Shown here: in pieces, positions 15,197 to 22,749 of the stretch
Layout: each line of letters begins with the position of its first letter
Position numbering within the stretch: position 1 is the first letter of the stretch
From: Candidatus Muiribacterium halophilum
Lineage (GTDB): Bacteria > Muiribacteriota > Muiribacteriia > Muiribacteriales > Muiribacteriaceae
Assembly: GCA_023228995.1 (NCBI GenBank)
Contig: JALOAD010000047.1
Coordinates: forward strand, 1-25,694
Length of the DNA stretch: 25,694 nt
Direction of reading: 5' to 3'
Notes under the pieces: generated by a model
What the model was told of the DNA's origin: nothing
Database searches by the model: none
What the model saw: the letters and a program-made list of their open reading frames with translations, nothing else
Position numbers and translations under genes: made by a program

Positions 15197-15889
15197 TTAT
15201 CTATTATATTTATTATTGTGTGCTTGAATTCTACTTATATGATTTTTAAGTAAATTATATTTTTCATTAATTTCACCTGACATATTATAAAAATCATCTA
15301 ATGTGGCTCTTAACATTTCTTTGTGTCTTGCCTCTTTTTCAGGTATTTTAACCTTCCAAATATCAAATAATTTAGCAGGATCATATTTATTCTTAGGATG
15401 TGCTGAAATTAAAAATCTTGGTACAAAATCCATTGATATTTTATGAACTAATTTTATGTTTATAGCATCATATTCTACTAAAGCATATTCAAATCCAATT
15501 TTAAGTAATTCATTGTAAGCACCTTCATAATCAACCTCCAATGATACATCATTTATAAAATTATTTTCAATCATAAATTTATCAAAAAAATATGCCCTAA
15601 TTTCAAGTGGGATAAAATTAAGATTAATTGCTAATATTATAATTTTATTTTTCAATTTTTTATAATCAACTACAAAAACAGGTGAATATGCCATCCAATT
15701 TGATATATCTTGATAGTGGAAATGATAAAAACGACCTATAGTAATATCATTTACATTTACTGACATTACATCTTTATCAGATTTTGTATACTTATCATAA
15801 AAATATAGAGAATTGTTTTTAAAATTATCTACTAAACCATCTCCATCTACTAACATTCTAATACCTACTCTATCTACTAACTCACCCAT
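15197..15889 (-). CDS. Probable T4-like virion-associated protein, 230 aa
   Basis: No catalytic motif. The central region has ITIGRFYHFHYQD, a proline-containing SPVFVVDYK strand, then ILAINLNFIPLEIRAYFFDKF. This GR-[FM]-Y-x-F-x-Y ... NLNFIP-x-x-R layout resembles, from memory, a conserved structural protein in T4-like phages of marine and Bacteroidota hosts, but I cannot assign it a T4 gene number. The C-terminal 50 residues are helical and charged (KEARHKEMLRATLDDFYNM). It starts 2 bases after the upstream gene stops, so the two are co-transcribed. Confidence 0.8.
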   Translation of the reverse strand: MGELVDRVGIRMLVDGDGLVDNFKNNSLYFYDKYTKSDKDVMSVNVNDITIGRFYHFHYQDISNWMAYSPVFVVDYKKLKNKIIILAINLNFIPLEIRAYFFDKFMIENNFINDVSLEVDYEGAYNELLKIGFEYALVEYDAINIKLVHKISMDFVPRFLISAHPKNKYDPAKLFDIWKVKIPEKEARHKEMLRATLDDFYNMSGEINEKYNLLKNHISRIQAHNNKYNR

Positions 15890-15891
15890 GA

Positions 15892-16515
15892 TTATTTATA
15901 TTTTTTTGTTATATTTTCTCGAAGTCTATGATTATCTTCATCATATTGATATATCATAATATGTGGATATTTTTGTAAATATTCTTTAAGTATATCTTTA
16001 TTTATATTTTCTCTTATATTAATAGATATTATATATTTGCCTAAATTTTTAATATCCTTAAATATACGTTCTTCAAATTCTATTTCAAGATCAACATCTT
16101 CAACATTTGGCAAATTAAGATTGTGTTTAGTTCCTCTATAACTATTTTTAATTGAATTAAAATTTGATTTACCTAAGTGTAATTTTTTTAATCTTTCCAC
16201 ACCAACTACTTCACCATCCTCTATATCATCTGGATCAAGAGCCCATTCATCAACTGGATATGATTTATATCCATCTATTAATAATAAATTAGCATCTAAT
16301 TCAATAAAATAACCATAATCAGCTTCAATATAATCCATATTTCTAGTTAATGATATTGAAATGGGTGATTTCTTTGATGTACGGGTAGGTTTACTTCTTT
16401 TCAATATATCTTCCTTTATTATTATAGATAAGTGGTCAGTAAAATGATATAATGGTTGTAAATGCCCACTTAAGTAAGATTCTTCTATAAATTCTATATA
16501 TTTTTTTATTATCAT
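15892..16515 (-). CDS. Putative ADP-ribosyltransferase-like phage protein
   Basis: A 207-aa protein. Three short signatures appear in the order seen in a family of phage proteins thought to be related to ADP-ribosyltransferases: LYHFTDH near the N-terminus (residues 22-28), SLTRN (55-59) and FEERI (147-151) before a final KYIISINI strand. An N-terminal H/Y, a central S/T strand and a late glutamate are the usual NAD-binding and catalytic elements of that fold. This is pattern-based inference; no protein target can be read from the sequence. A TTAATATATA motif ends 4 bases before the ATG. It heads a two-gene transcript with 15197-15889 and diverges from the gene at 16608. Confidence 0.75.
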   Translation of the reverse strand: MIIKKYIEFIEESYLSGHLQPLYHFTDHLSIIIKEDILKRSKPTRTSKKSPISISLTRNMDYIEADYGYFIELDANLLLIDGYKSYPVDEWALDPDDIEDGEVVGVERLKKLHLGKSNFNSIKNSYRGTKHNLNLPNVEDVDLEIEFEERIFKDIKNLGKYIISINIRENINKDILKEYLQKYPHIMIYQYDEDNHRLRENITKKYK

Positions 16516-16519
16516 GTTG

Positions 16520-16529
16520 TATATATTAA
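16520..16529 (-). promoter_or_regulatory. Candidate phage promoter motif TTAATATATA, 4 bases from ATG
   Basis: Exact motif copy ending 4 bases before the ATG at 16515; implies a leaderless or nearly leaderless message if it is a -10 element. Confidence 0.45.
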
Positions 16530-16549
16530 ATATTAAATATTGTTAATTA

Positions 16550-16581
16550 TTTGGTAAAATCATATTTTGTATGTATATTTG
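16550..16581 (+). promoter_or_regulatory. Bacteroidota-type (host sigma) promoter
   Basis: TTTG (16550-16553), a 20-base spacer and TATATTTG (16574-16581) match the -33/-7 consensus TTTG ... TAnnTTTG of Bacteroidota primary-sigma promoters. It lies 27 bases upstream of the ATG at 16608. This is the best such match in the window and suggests early transcription of the downstream plus-strand genes. Confidence 0.65.
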
Positions 16582-16607
16582 CATCATCAAATTAAAAAAC
16601 AAACAAT

Positions 16608-17114
16608 ATGGAAATTAAATTAAAAGATTTAGATATCAGAACTTCTAGTGGTATAATGAGTGATCATATTTCATTTGGAGATAAGTTCATAAATAAGTTT
16701 ATTTTAATAGACAGTTTAGAAACTACTTTTATAGAAAAAGAATATAATGGTAAATCTATGAAAAATCTATATAAATTAAAAGAACAAAGTTTGAATAATT
16801 ATAATATTGAAATATATGCAATTACTGATATAAGAACATTTGATATATTAGATTCACCACTTAATTCTATAGGGGTTATTTTATTTCAAAATAATAAATA
16901 TATAGGCAATTGTATCCCAGTTTATGATACGAAAGATGAAGAACCACCTTTATATATATCAAATAATTTTGTAGTTAATTTTTTAATTGCAAAAGAACCT
17001 ATTGATAGAAATACTTTCCTCAGTTTCAAAATTAATAGTTTTAGTGGTATTATAAGCACAACTAAACATATTAAAAATAAATTGGACAATAAAGAATATT
17101 TAATTAGAGATTAA
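16608..17114 (+). CDS. Hypothetical protein, 168 aa, early-type promoter
   Basis: Unrecognised. Probably a soluble beta-rich protein: alternating hydrophobic segments such as SIGVILFQNNKYIGNCIPVYD and FVVNFLIAKEP. It has no cysteine cluster, membrane segment or signal peptide. It is first in a plus-strand run (16608, 17131, then gp4) behind a host-type promoter, so it may be an early host-interaction protein. It ends 16 bases before the next gene. Confidence 0.78.
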   Translation: MEIKLKDLDIRTSSGIMSDHISFGDKFINKFILIDSLETTFIEKEYNGKSMKNLYKLKEQSLNNYNIEIYAITDIRTFDILDSPLNSIGVILFQNNKYIGNCIPVYDTKDEEPPLYISNNFVVNFLIAKEPIDRNTFLSFKINSFSGIISTTKHIKNKLDNKEYLIRD

Positions 17115-17130
17115 CTTAAAATTAAAAAAT

Positions 17131-17319
17131 ATGGAAAAGAATAAAAAAAGGTATTTACATTATCTATTAATGAATAGATCATTAATATCAGAAGATTTAG
17201 ATAAATTCCTTTTATGTGAAATCACATTTCAAGAATTAGATAAAATATTAGATCATACTAAAGTTAAATCTTTCAAGAATTTCATCAAATCAATTAAAAT
17301 TTCTGAGATGTTTGAATAA
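17131..17319 (+). CDS. Small hypothetical protein, 62 aa
   Basis: Unrecognised. Basic, helical, Lys/Leu/Ile/Phe-rich (KNKKRYLHYLLMNRSLISEDLDKFLLCE), with one cysteine. It lies 16 bases after the 168-aa gene with an A-rich leader and probably shares its early transcript. A small protein made from a host-type promoter could be an inhibitor or adaptor of host machinery, but there is no direct evidence. Confidence 0.65.
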   Translation: MEKNKKRYLHYLLMNRSLISEDLDKFLLCEITFQELDKILDHTKVKSFKNFIKSIKISEMFE

Positions 17320-17323
17320 TTAA

Positions 17324-17361
17324 AGCATCTTTTTTTAATATATATTATTAAAAAAGATGCT
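17324..17361 (+). promoter_or_regulatory. Start-codon-sequestering hairpin with internal promoter motif (gp4)
   Basis: AGCATCTTTTTT (17324-17335) pairs perfectly over 12 bp with AAAAAAGATGCT (17350-17361). The right arm contains the gp4 ATG (17357-17359), and the 14-base loop carries nearly all of a TTAATATATA copy (17335-17344). A transcript coming through from 16608 would fold and hide the ATG; one starting from the motif would lack the left arm and leave it open. T4 genes such as e and soc are controlled this way. Confidence 0.6.
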
Positions 17362-17881
17362 CAATTCAAAACCCAATAATTCTAAATATCGTCAAGGTAA
17401 CTATAAACCAACTAATATTAATAAAGTGATTAAACTCAATAATAAGGGTGGTTTATATTATAGATCTGGTATGGAATTACAATTAATGATATATTTTGAT
17501 AATAATCAAGATATAATTAGATGGGGTGCTGAATGTCTATGTATACCTTACCAATTAACACATTATGATAATTATGACACTAAAGTTAAAGAACATACAT
17601 ATTATCCAGATTTTTATTATGAATTAAAAAGTTCTAATGGTGAAATAAAACGTGTTGTAGTTGAAGTTAAACCATATAAAGAGTATAAAATGGTACAAGA
17701 CTTGAATGAGGGGAAATTAATAATACCTGAGGGTAATATTAAAAAAATGCGTAATTTTGAATATGATTTCAAAATGGCAAATAAAAACAATATTAAATGG
17801 CAAAATATGATTAAGTGGTGTAATAAAAAAGGTTACGAATTTATAATCGTAACCGAACAACAACTTAAAATGTTTAAGTAA
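17357..17881 (+). CDS. 4: Head completion protein (T4 gp4/gp50-like)
   Basis: A 174-aa protein, slightly longer than T4 gp4 (about 150 aa). The family signature starts at residue 11 with YRQGNYKPTN, then GLYYRSGMELQLMIYFD, IIRWGAECLCIPY (T4: IQWESEGVYIPY), HTYYPDFYYELK (T4: HRYFVDFYMKLK) and KRVVVEVKPYKE (T4: KRYLVEIKPK). The D ... E-x-K arrangement is that of a PD-(D/E)xK nuclease-like fold, as in T4 gp4. It acts at head completion before tail joining. A 17-residue N-terminal region precedes the family start, and its ATG lies in a hairpin. It converges on the gene at 17904 and shares its terminator. Confidence 0.9.
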   Translation: MLNSKPNNSKYRQGNYKPTNINKVIKLNNKGGLYYRSGMELQLMIYFDNNQDIIRWGAECLCIPYQLTHYDNYDTKVKEHTYYPDFYYELKSSNGEIKRVVVEVKPYKEYKMVQDLNEGKLIIPEGNIKKMRNFEYDFKMANKNNIKWQNMIKWCNKKGYEFIIVTEQQLKMFK

Positions 17882-17888
17882 ATAAAAA

Positions 17889-17915
17889 GAAGTGGTTTAA
17901 TTATTAAACCACTTC
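17889..17915. terminator. Bidirectional terminator overlapping a coding end
   Basis: GAAGTGGTTTAA (17889-17900) pairs with TTAAACCACTTC (17904-17915) over 12 bp with a 3-base loop; an A-run precedes it and T-rich sequence follows. The right arm encodes the last residues and stop of the minus-strand gene, so terminator and gene end are merged. Confidence 0.75.
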
Positions 17916-18209
17916 TTCTTTGATAAGAATTTCACTAAAATTTTTAAGATTTTGATATGAAGATTCAGTTAATTTGATAAATTTCTTCTTTGAAAGAAGA
18001 TCATATAAATTTTCTGAAATAAAAACTTGTATTCCATTACCTATGATTCTATCATATTTATCTGGAATAGTAGAATACTTTCTACATTCATATATTGAAT
18101 CCACATAATTATTTCTATCTTTTATATCAAGATGTAGAGTGCAACCATTACTCAAAAAATCATTGCTGTTATTGGATTCTTCCCAAAGTTGTAAAATTAC
18201 TTTATACAT
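17904..18209 (-). CDS. Conserved-looking small phage protein, 101 aa
   Basis: Unrecognised in function. Compact and mixed alpha/beta, with an N-terminal strand MYKVILQLWEES, a GCTLHLD segment, YDRIIGNGIQVFISENLYDLL in the middle and a helical, acidic end. No catalytic motif. It lies downstream of the gp55 gene on the same strand with a 51-base gap, and converges with gp4 on a terminator that overlaps its final codons. Confidence 0.75.
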   Translation of the reverse strand: MYKVILQLWEESNNSNDFLSNGCTLHLDIKDRNNYVDSIYECRKYSTIPDKYDRIIGNGIQVFISENLYDLLSKKKFIKLTESSYQNLKNFSEILIKEEVV

Positions 18210-18260
18210 AATATTAATTTTAATTTTATATTAAAAAAAATAAAAATGTTGTAATTTTTA

Positions 18261-18632
18261 TTATAACGAATGTAATCCACTACCTTTATTAGAACCCTCT
18301 AATGAAATTAACATAATTTGATGTTCTGAATCACCTTTCTTTTTATATAAATCATTATATCCTCTACACATACCTCTCTTAAATATTTCTGTAAAATATG
18401 CAAATGCATTTACATATTTTTCCTCATTGAAATTATACCAATTTTGAAACATATCCAATAATCCAGATTGATAACAATCCATTTTATCATCATTATTATA
18501 ATATCTCATTTTTTTTATTGTTCTTTTTGCTAAGAGTTCTAGCATAAATTCCATTTTTTTGGTTAGTCTACCGGTTGCTTTACAAACTACTATTTCATAA
18601 TAAAGCTCCTTATTATTTAAGTAATACTCCAT
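18261..18632 (-). CDS. 55: Late-transcription sigma factor (T4 gp55-like), short
   Basis: Directs host RNA polymerase to phage late promoters. Resembles T4 gp55 from the N-terminus (YYLNNKELYYEIV against T4 YVNNKELLQAIIDWK) through the core (DCYQSGLLDMFQNWYNFNEEKY; T4 has an equivalent [23 protein letters not shown]) to the AYFTEIFKRGMCRGYND helix, a minimal sigma region 2. It is 123 aa against 185 in T4. T4 gp55 uses its C-terminal tail to bind the sliding clamp; here that tail is reduced to about 20 residues ending SGLHSL. Three 10-bp repeats sit just upstream. The TTAATATATA motif in the window is the natural candidate target. Confidence 0.85.
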   Translation of the reverse strand: MEYYLNNKELYYEIVVCKATGRLTKKMEFMLELLAKRTIKKMRYYNNDDKMDCYQSGLLDMFQNWYNFNEEKYVNAFAYFTEIFKRGMCRGYNDLYKKKGDSEHQIMLISLEGSNKGSGLHSL

Positions 18633-18647
18633 TTACATTTATTAATT

Positions 18648-18677
18648 TTATATAAAGTTATATAAAGTTATATAAAA
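18648..18677 (-). repeat. Three tandem 10-bp repeats upstream of gp55
   Basis: TTATATAAAG, TTATATAAAG and TTATATAAAA (plus-strand reading), one helical turn apart, 15-45 bases upstream of the gp55 ATG. Either a regulator-binding array or a slippage product; the spacing favours a binding site. Confidence 0.6.
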
Positions 18678-18715
18678 AAGTTTTATTCAGAACTTATTAA
18701 TTATTAGATTAAAAC

Positions 18716-18743
18716 AAAAACCTCTACATTAATAGAGGTTTTT
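18716..18743 (-). terminator. Intrinsic terminator after 427-aa gene
   Basis: CCTCTA (18721-18726) pairs with TAGAGG (18733-18738), extended by A/T pairs; on the minus strand a TTTTTGTTTT tract follows. Confidence 0.85.
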
Positions 18744-18768
18744 TATTTTAATAAACAATTATTTACTA

Positions 18769-20052
18769 TTATAGTCTGTGTTTTTCATTATATTGAAGTT
18801 CCTTAGTTGTTTGTAATTCAATATCTAATACACTTTTTCTTTTTTCAAGATTTTCAAGAGCTATAGAAAGTACTTCAGATTCTCCAATTAATTGAATTGA
18901 ACTTTTTACTTTACTAATATTGAAATTAACATCTTCTAATTTAAGAGTAATTTCTCTTTCTTTATCTTCAAGTTTTCTTTTAGTAATTATTTCTTTGCTT
19001 AATTTATTTTCAAAGAAATAAGTTAAATCATAATTAAGTTCATTTCTAATTTCATTAATGATTTCTTGTACACTTGAGTATGAATATAGATTATTTCCAT
19101 ATCTTTCATCACATCTATATAAGAAAGTATTATTTTTATAATTGAATGCATAAACTTCAAGATAAGGGTTAATTATGTTATTAACACGTTTAACTACATC
19201 AAGTTCAACAAATTTATCTAAATTTTTAGATACTTCAACAATAATTGGGTAGAAGTTTTTGTTCACAATTGGAACAATTGGTGAATTAAATAAACTTTCC
19301 AAAGTTGTATCTTCATTTAATTCATCATCATTAATATAAAGACCAGATTTATTTCCAACTGCCAAACCAATAGTCAAATATTCAGAAATTCTAAAATCAA
19401 TTCTATCCTCAGATACACTTGCAAATTTCATAGCAGTTTCTAATATTCTCAATGATTTCAAATGATTTTCATCTTTGATGTGATTTTCCAATAAAGTTTT
19501 TTCTATTGATTCATCACTTAATAAGAACCAAGATTCCTTAACTAAAGCAATATGTCCATTTTCGACAGTTTCAACAATGGTGTATATTGATTCAGCTTTT
19601 CCACCACTTAAAAGATTTGATTTTTTTTCAGGAGATTTTGTTAAATTATGTACAAATAATTTAATTTCAGGAACATAATCATAAATACTTAATTCATTAA
19701 GTATTTTACTCATTCTATCTTGATCATTATCAAGATTAATTGTTTCTAATAGGACAATAAGAGCTTGTCTGTATAATTCTCCTTGGTTTTTTGAATTAAC
19801 TACATTATATAAGTTTTTTAATTCATATAACAATTCAAAATTAGCCATATCATCATTAAGTCCTTCTAACAATACTTTAACACTTTTATCATATGTATAT
19901 GGTTTAAGTCTTTCATTTAATGAAACTATGATTTGTTTCTCAGAAAGTTCGTTACAAGCATTCATATGTCCTTCAACTATATTCATAATATCTTCTTGAT
20001 CCAAAGTAAGATTTTTTTTATAGTTAAATAATTCAAGTTTAAGATTTTTCAT
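18769..20052 (-). CDS. Hypothetical protein with C-terminal coiled coil, 427 aa
   Basis: Not recognised. Residues 1-215 are mostly helical (LNERLKPYTYDKSVKVLLEGL; LYRQALIVLLETINL; LKSLRILETAMKFA). A middle section (about 215-330) is mixed, with NFYPIIVEVSKNLDKF and YLEVYAFNYKNNTFLYR. Residues 340-425 form a clear charged coiled coil (KLEDKEREITLKLEDVNFNISK; LENLEKRKSVLDIELQT). No enzyme motif. It lies between gp55 and gp15 on the same strand with a TTAATATATA motif upstream and its own terminator. Size and setting favour a virion or internal head protein; a regulator cannot be excluded. Confidence 0.85.
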   Translation of the reverse strand: MKNLKLELFNYKKNLTLDQEDIMNIVEGHMNACNELSEKQIIVSLNERLKPYTYDKSVKVLLEGLNDDMANFELLYELKNLYNVVNSKNQGELYRQALIVLLETINLDNDQDRMSKILNELSIYDYVPEIKLFVHNLTKSPEKKSNLLSGGKAESIYTIVETVENGHIALVKESWFLLSDESIEKTLLENHIKDENHLKSLRILETAMKFASVSEDRIDFRISEYLTIGLAVGNKSGLYINDDELNEDTTLESLFNSPIVPIVNKNFYPIIVEVSKNLDKFVELDVVKRVNNIINPYLEVYAFNYKNNTFLYRCDERYGNNLYSYSSVQEIINEIRNELNYDLTYFFENKLSKEIITKRKLEDKEREITLKLEDVNFNISKVKSSIQLIGESEVLSIALENLEKRKSVLDIELQTTKELQYNEKHRL

Positions 20053-20078
20053 ATTTTATATACTTTTTTTTATATATC

Positions 20079-20088
20079 TATATATTAA
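20079..20088 (-). promoter_or_regulatory. Candidate phage promoter motif TTAATATATA (427-aa gene)
   Basis: Exact motif copy 26 bases upstream of the ATG at 20052. Confidence 0.5.
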
Positions 20089-20138
20089 GGAAAAAAACTC
20101 ATTTTTTTTCATTTTTTTCTATATATATTTATATTTCT

Positions 20139-21047
20139 TTATTTCTTTATTTTTAATTGTTCTCTTGCTTTTAATATTTCATCATACCATTTAGTCCTCT
20201 TTGGTGCTATTATAGTATAATCATCAGAGGTATTAGATCCATATAAATCACTTGGTGAAGTAGTTCCATCACTATTATGAAAACCAGCATCAGCACCAAG
20301 TGGGACAACTTCATTGGGTTGATCAAATCTTTCTGAAATACCACCAGCGAATGAATGACCATTTAAGTCACTCATACCAGAACCATGTTTCTGTGGTAAA
20401 CCAACCCCCTTAACTAAATCTGTTCTATAAGCTGGATAGTAGGTTTCTACAGTGAATGATAATTTCATTTTAATTGTGTTATCACTACTTAAATTTTTCT
20501 CTCTAACCATTTCAATTGGTTGATTATCTGGCATCTGTATAACAGCATCAATATTCATGAAATTATATTCAAAATACATATATTTGTACATATACATAGT
20601 ATTCATTAAAGCCTGACTACATTTGAATGTATCCAATTCTGACGCCAATAATATTTCTAAATCAAAATTAACTGTTATTGGCAAAGCTCTAACTTTTGAT
20701 AGAATACTTTTTATCTGTTCTTTATCTTCTACTATTGTTTTTAGAAAAACATTAGGATTACAAAATTCAGAAGAATTGATATTAAAACTACTCATTGTTA
20801 AATGTCCTCTTGGTATAACGTCAGTATTTAATTCAGAATGTCTATTATCAGATGCTATATCATCTGTAAAACTATCTAATAGAAATCGTTCATCACCACT
20901 CATTGAATAATAAAAAGGAACTTCAACCAAAACATCTTTATCATCAAAACGATTGATCCAAGTAACACTCTGACTTATTTCATTTAAGGTACATACAATT
21001 AAATCTCTAAAATATGTATCATAAAAATTAAATTTTTCACCAATCAT
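20139..21047 (-). CDS. 15: Tail sheath stabiliser / tail terminator (T4 gp15-like)
   Basis: Caps the tail tube and sheath and joins the tail to the head. The pattern of T4 gp15 (about 270 aa) is kept over the first 215 of 302 residues: FYDTYFRDLIVCTLNEI (T4 FYNSSFRRYATLMGDLF), VLVEVPFYYSMSGDERFL (T4 FIRVPITYASKEHFMM), DVIPRGHLTMSSFNIN (T4 ILPRINLHLVDFSYN), VNFDLEILLASELDTFKCSQ for T4 IYELSIFTRYEDDMFQIVE, and MKLSFTVETYYPAYR (T4 WSLTFEVNGWMYPPV). The last 85 residues are a Gly/Ser/Asp-rich flexible extension. A TTAATATATA motif lies 19 bases upstream, and gp44 diverges from the same intergenic region. Confidence 0.88.
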   Translation of the reverse strand: MIGEKFNFYDTYFRDLIVCTLNEISQSVTWINRFDDKDVLVEVPFYYSMSGDERFLLDSFTDDIASDNRHSELNTDVIPRGHLTMSSFNINSSEFCNPNVFLKTIVEDKEQIKSILSKVRALPITVNFDLEILLASELDTFKCSQALMNTMYMYKYMYFEYNFMNIDAVIQMPDNQPIEMVREKNLSSDNTIKMKLSFTVETYYPAYRTDLVKGVGLPQKHGSGMSDLNGHSFAGGISERFDQPNEVVPLGADAGFHNSDGTTSPSDLYGSNTSDDYTIIAPKRTKWYDEILKAREQLKIKK

Positions 21048-21066
21048 AAAAATTATTACTTTCCAA

Positions 21067-21076
21067 TATATATTAA
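21067..21076 (-). promoter_or_regulatory. Candidate phage promoter motif TTAATATATA (gp15)
   Basis: Exact motif copy 19 bases upstream of the gp15 ATG, in the divergent region shared with gp44. Confidence 0.5.
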
Positions 21077-21122
21077 AATAAACTTTCCTATTTATTTTTT
21101 ATATATATTCAAATTAAATTAT

Positions 21123-22079
21123 ATGAGTATAAAATCACTTTTTACTGAAAAATATCGTCCAAAGACTATGGATGATATTATTTTATTACCAAGAATTAGA
21201 AAACATTTTGAGAATGGCATTACACAAAATTATATATTAGCTGGTAATTATGGTGGTGGTAAAACTTCCATAGCTAGAATATTAATTGGTAAATATACCA
21301 AAGATATACCATATTTAGAATTAAATGCTTCTCTATATACTTCAATCGAAGTTCTTAGATCAGAAATTGAAGATTTTTGTAGATACACACCAATGATGGA
21401 AACTGACTATAAATATAAATTTGTATTTTTAGATGAGTTTGAAAGAGTATCAATTCAATTTCAAGATGCTTTCAAAGCATTTATTGAAAAATATTCTAAA
21501 AATGTCAGATTCATATTAACTACAAATCATTTGAATAAAGTATCTGAGGGTATTAAATCAAGAATGACTATATTAAATTTTGATGCACAAACAATAGAAG
21601 AAGAAAAATTCTTAAAAATGGCAATGTTCAAAAGAATTAATAATATTATTCTACCAAAAGAAAATTCACAAATAACAAAAGATGATTTAATTTCCATTAT
21701 TAATAAAAAATATCCTGATTTTAGAAGTATTCTAACCGAAGTTCAAACTTATATACAAACTGGTGGATTTGATAGTGATATTAATATTAATCAAAAAACA
21801 AAAGCATTATTATATGATATGTTATATGATAAATCATATAATTATGAAAAAATATATCATTTCCTAATGACTAATTTTGGAGTTGATAAAATTGATATTT
21901 TAATAAAATTATTAGGAAAACCATTTATAGATTGGTCAATTTCTAATAATAAAGATATTAATAAATTATTTCAATTAAATTATATAATTGCTGATTATAC
22001 TTCTAAATTAGAAACAACAACTGATCCTATTATTTTAGGTCTAACTATAATAGGTAAATTTAGAGATATTTTATTATAA
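21123..22079 (+). CDS. 44: Sliding-clamp loader large subunit (T4 gp44-like)
   Basis: AAA+ ATPase that, with a gp62-type partner, opens and loads the replication clamp. The 318-aa length is close to T4 gp44 (319 aa). Motifs: TEKYRPKTMDDII at the N-terminus, Walker A GNYGGGKTS (41-49), Walker B VFLDEFER (101-108), sensor-1 TTNH (133-136) and the arginine-finger SRM at 146-148 (SRC in T4). The C-terminal collar region is helical. No clamp (gp45) or gp62 gene is in the window. It has a TTTATATATA motif upstream and lies 19 bases before gp25, an unusual replication/baseplate pairing that suggests a shared transcript. Confidence 0.93.
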   Translation: MSIKSLFTEKYRPKTMDDIILLPRIRKHFENGITQNYILAGNYGGGKTSIARILIGKYTKDIPYLELNASLYTSIEVLRSEIEDFCRYTPMMETDYKYKFVFLDEFERVSIQFQDAFKAFIEKYSKNVRFILTTNHLNKVSEGIKSRMTILNFDAQTIEEEKFLKMAMFKRINNIILPKENSQITKDDLISIINKKYPDFRSILTEVQTYIQTGGFDSDININQKTKALLYDMLYDKSYNYEKIYHFLMTNFGVDKIDILIKLLGKPFIDWSISNNKDINKLFQLNYIIADYTSKLETTTDPIILGLTIIGKFRDILL

Positions 22080-22098
22080 AATAATTTATATATAGAAT

Positions 22099-22473
22099 AT
22101 GGCATTTGATTTTATAGATTTTTATATTGAATATCCTGGTCACCCAAGATTTAATAACTTACAAATTATAGAAGATGATTTAATTAGAGTTATATTACAA
22201 AAATGGGAAATGGTTATATTCACAAATAAGGGTGAATTATATGGTGATCCAAATTTTGGTGGAGATTTAACTAAATTTTTACATGAAACAAGATTATCTA
22301 ACACTACTATTGAAGAAGAATTAAAAGAACAAATATCATTACATATACCAGAATTGATTGATTTAGATTACACTTTATCAGTTGAATTCTATGAAGATCC
22401 CGATAGATATCAAGAATATATGGAAATATTATTTTCACTCTCAGATTATAATGTTTATGCTATTATAACATAA
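22099..22473 (+). CDS. 25: Baseplate wedge protein (T4 gp25-like)
   Basis: A 124-aa member of the gp25/GPW family, which joins the baseplate wedge to the sheath and nucleates sheath assembly. The hallmark segment is present: VILQKWEMVIFTNKGELYGDP followed by NFGGDLTKFLHE (family pattern L-x-T-x-x-GE-x-x-x-x-PxFG-x-x-L). It is then followed by EELKEQISLHIPEL and a beta-rich end. T4 gp25 is about 132 aa. It has a TTTATATATA variant directly upstream, follows gp44 by 19 bases, and its last 11 bases overlap the end of the convergent small gene. Confidence 0.9.
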   Translation: MAFDFIDFYIEYPGHPRFNNLQIIEDDLIRVILQKWEMVIFTNKGELYGDPNFGGDLTKFLHETRLSNTTIEEELKEQISLHIPELIDLDYTLSVEFYEDPDRYQEYMEILFSLSDYNVYAIIT

Positions 22474-22657
22474 ATATAAATTCTTCAAAATTCATTACAT
22501 AATTACGATCTACATAATCAGGTAAATCACTCATTTTAACATGAGTCCACTCATCATCAAAAACCCACTTCATATCTTTGGGGGCTTTGTCAATTGTTTT
22601 ATATTTATTTCTCATTGCATAAATATATTTAAGTTGTTGTTTAGATTTAGCTGGCAT
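22463..22657 (-). CDS. Small conserved phage protein, 64 aa
   Basis: Starts MPAKSKQQLKYIYAMRNKYK and continues APKDMKWVFDDEWTH. This basic, helical N-terminus followed by a tryptophan-containing segment recurs in short proteins of many phages, with no established function. It has no cysteines or membrane segment. Its stop overlaps the end of gp25 by 11 bases on the opposite strand, leaving no room for a terminator between them. Confidence 0.75.
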   Translation of the reverse strand: MPAKSKQQLKYIYAMRNKYKTIDKAPKDMKWVFDDEWTHVKMSDLPDYVDRNYVMNFEEFIFML

Positions 22658-22749
22658 AGAATTATTTTATTTTTTATTATATATAATTCATATAAAAATA
22701 CATTTTTATATTTTTTATAATTTATATATAATAAAAAAAAGAAAATAAA

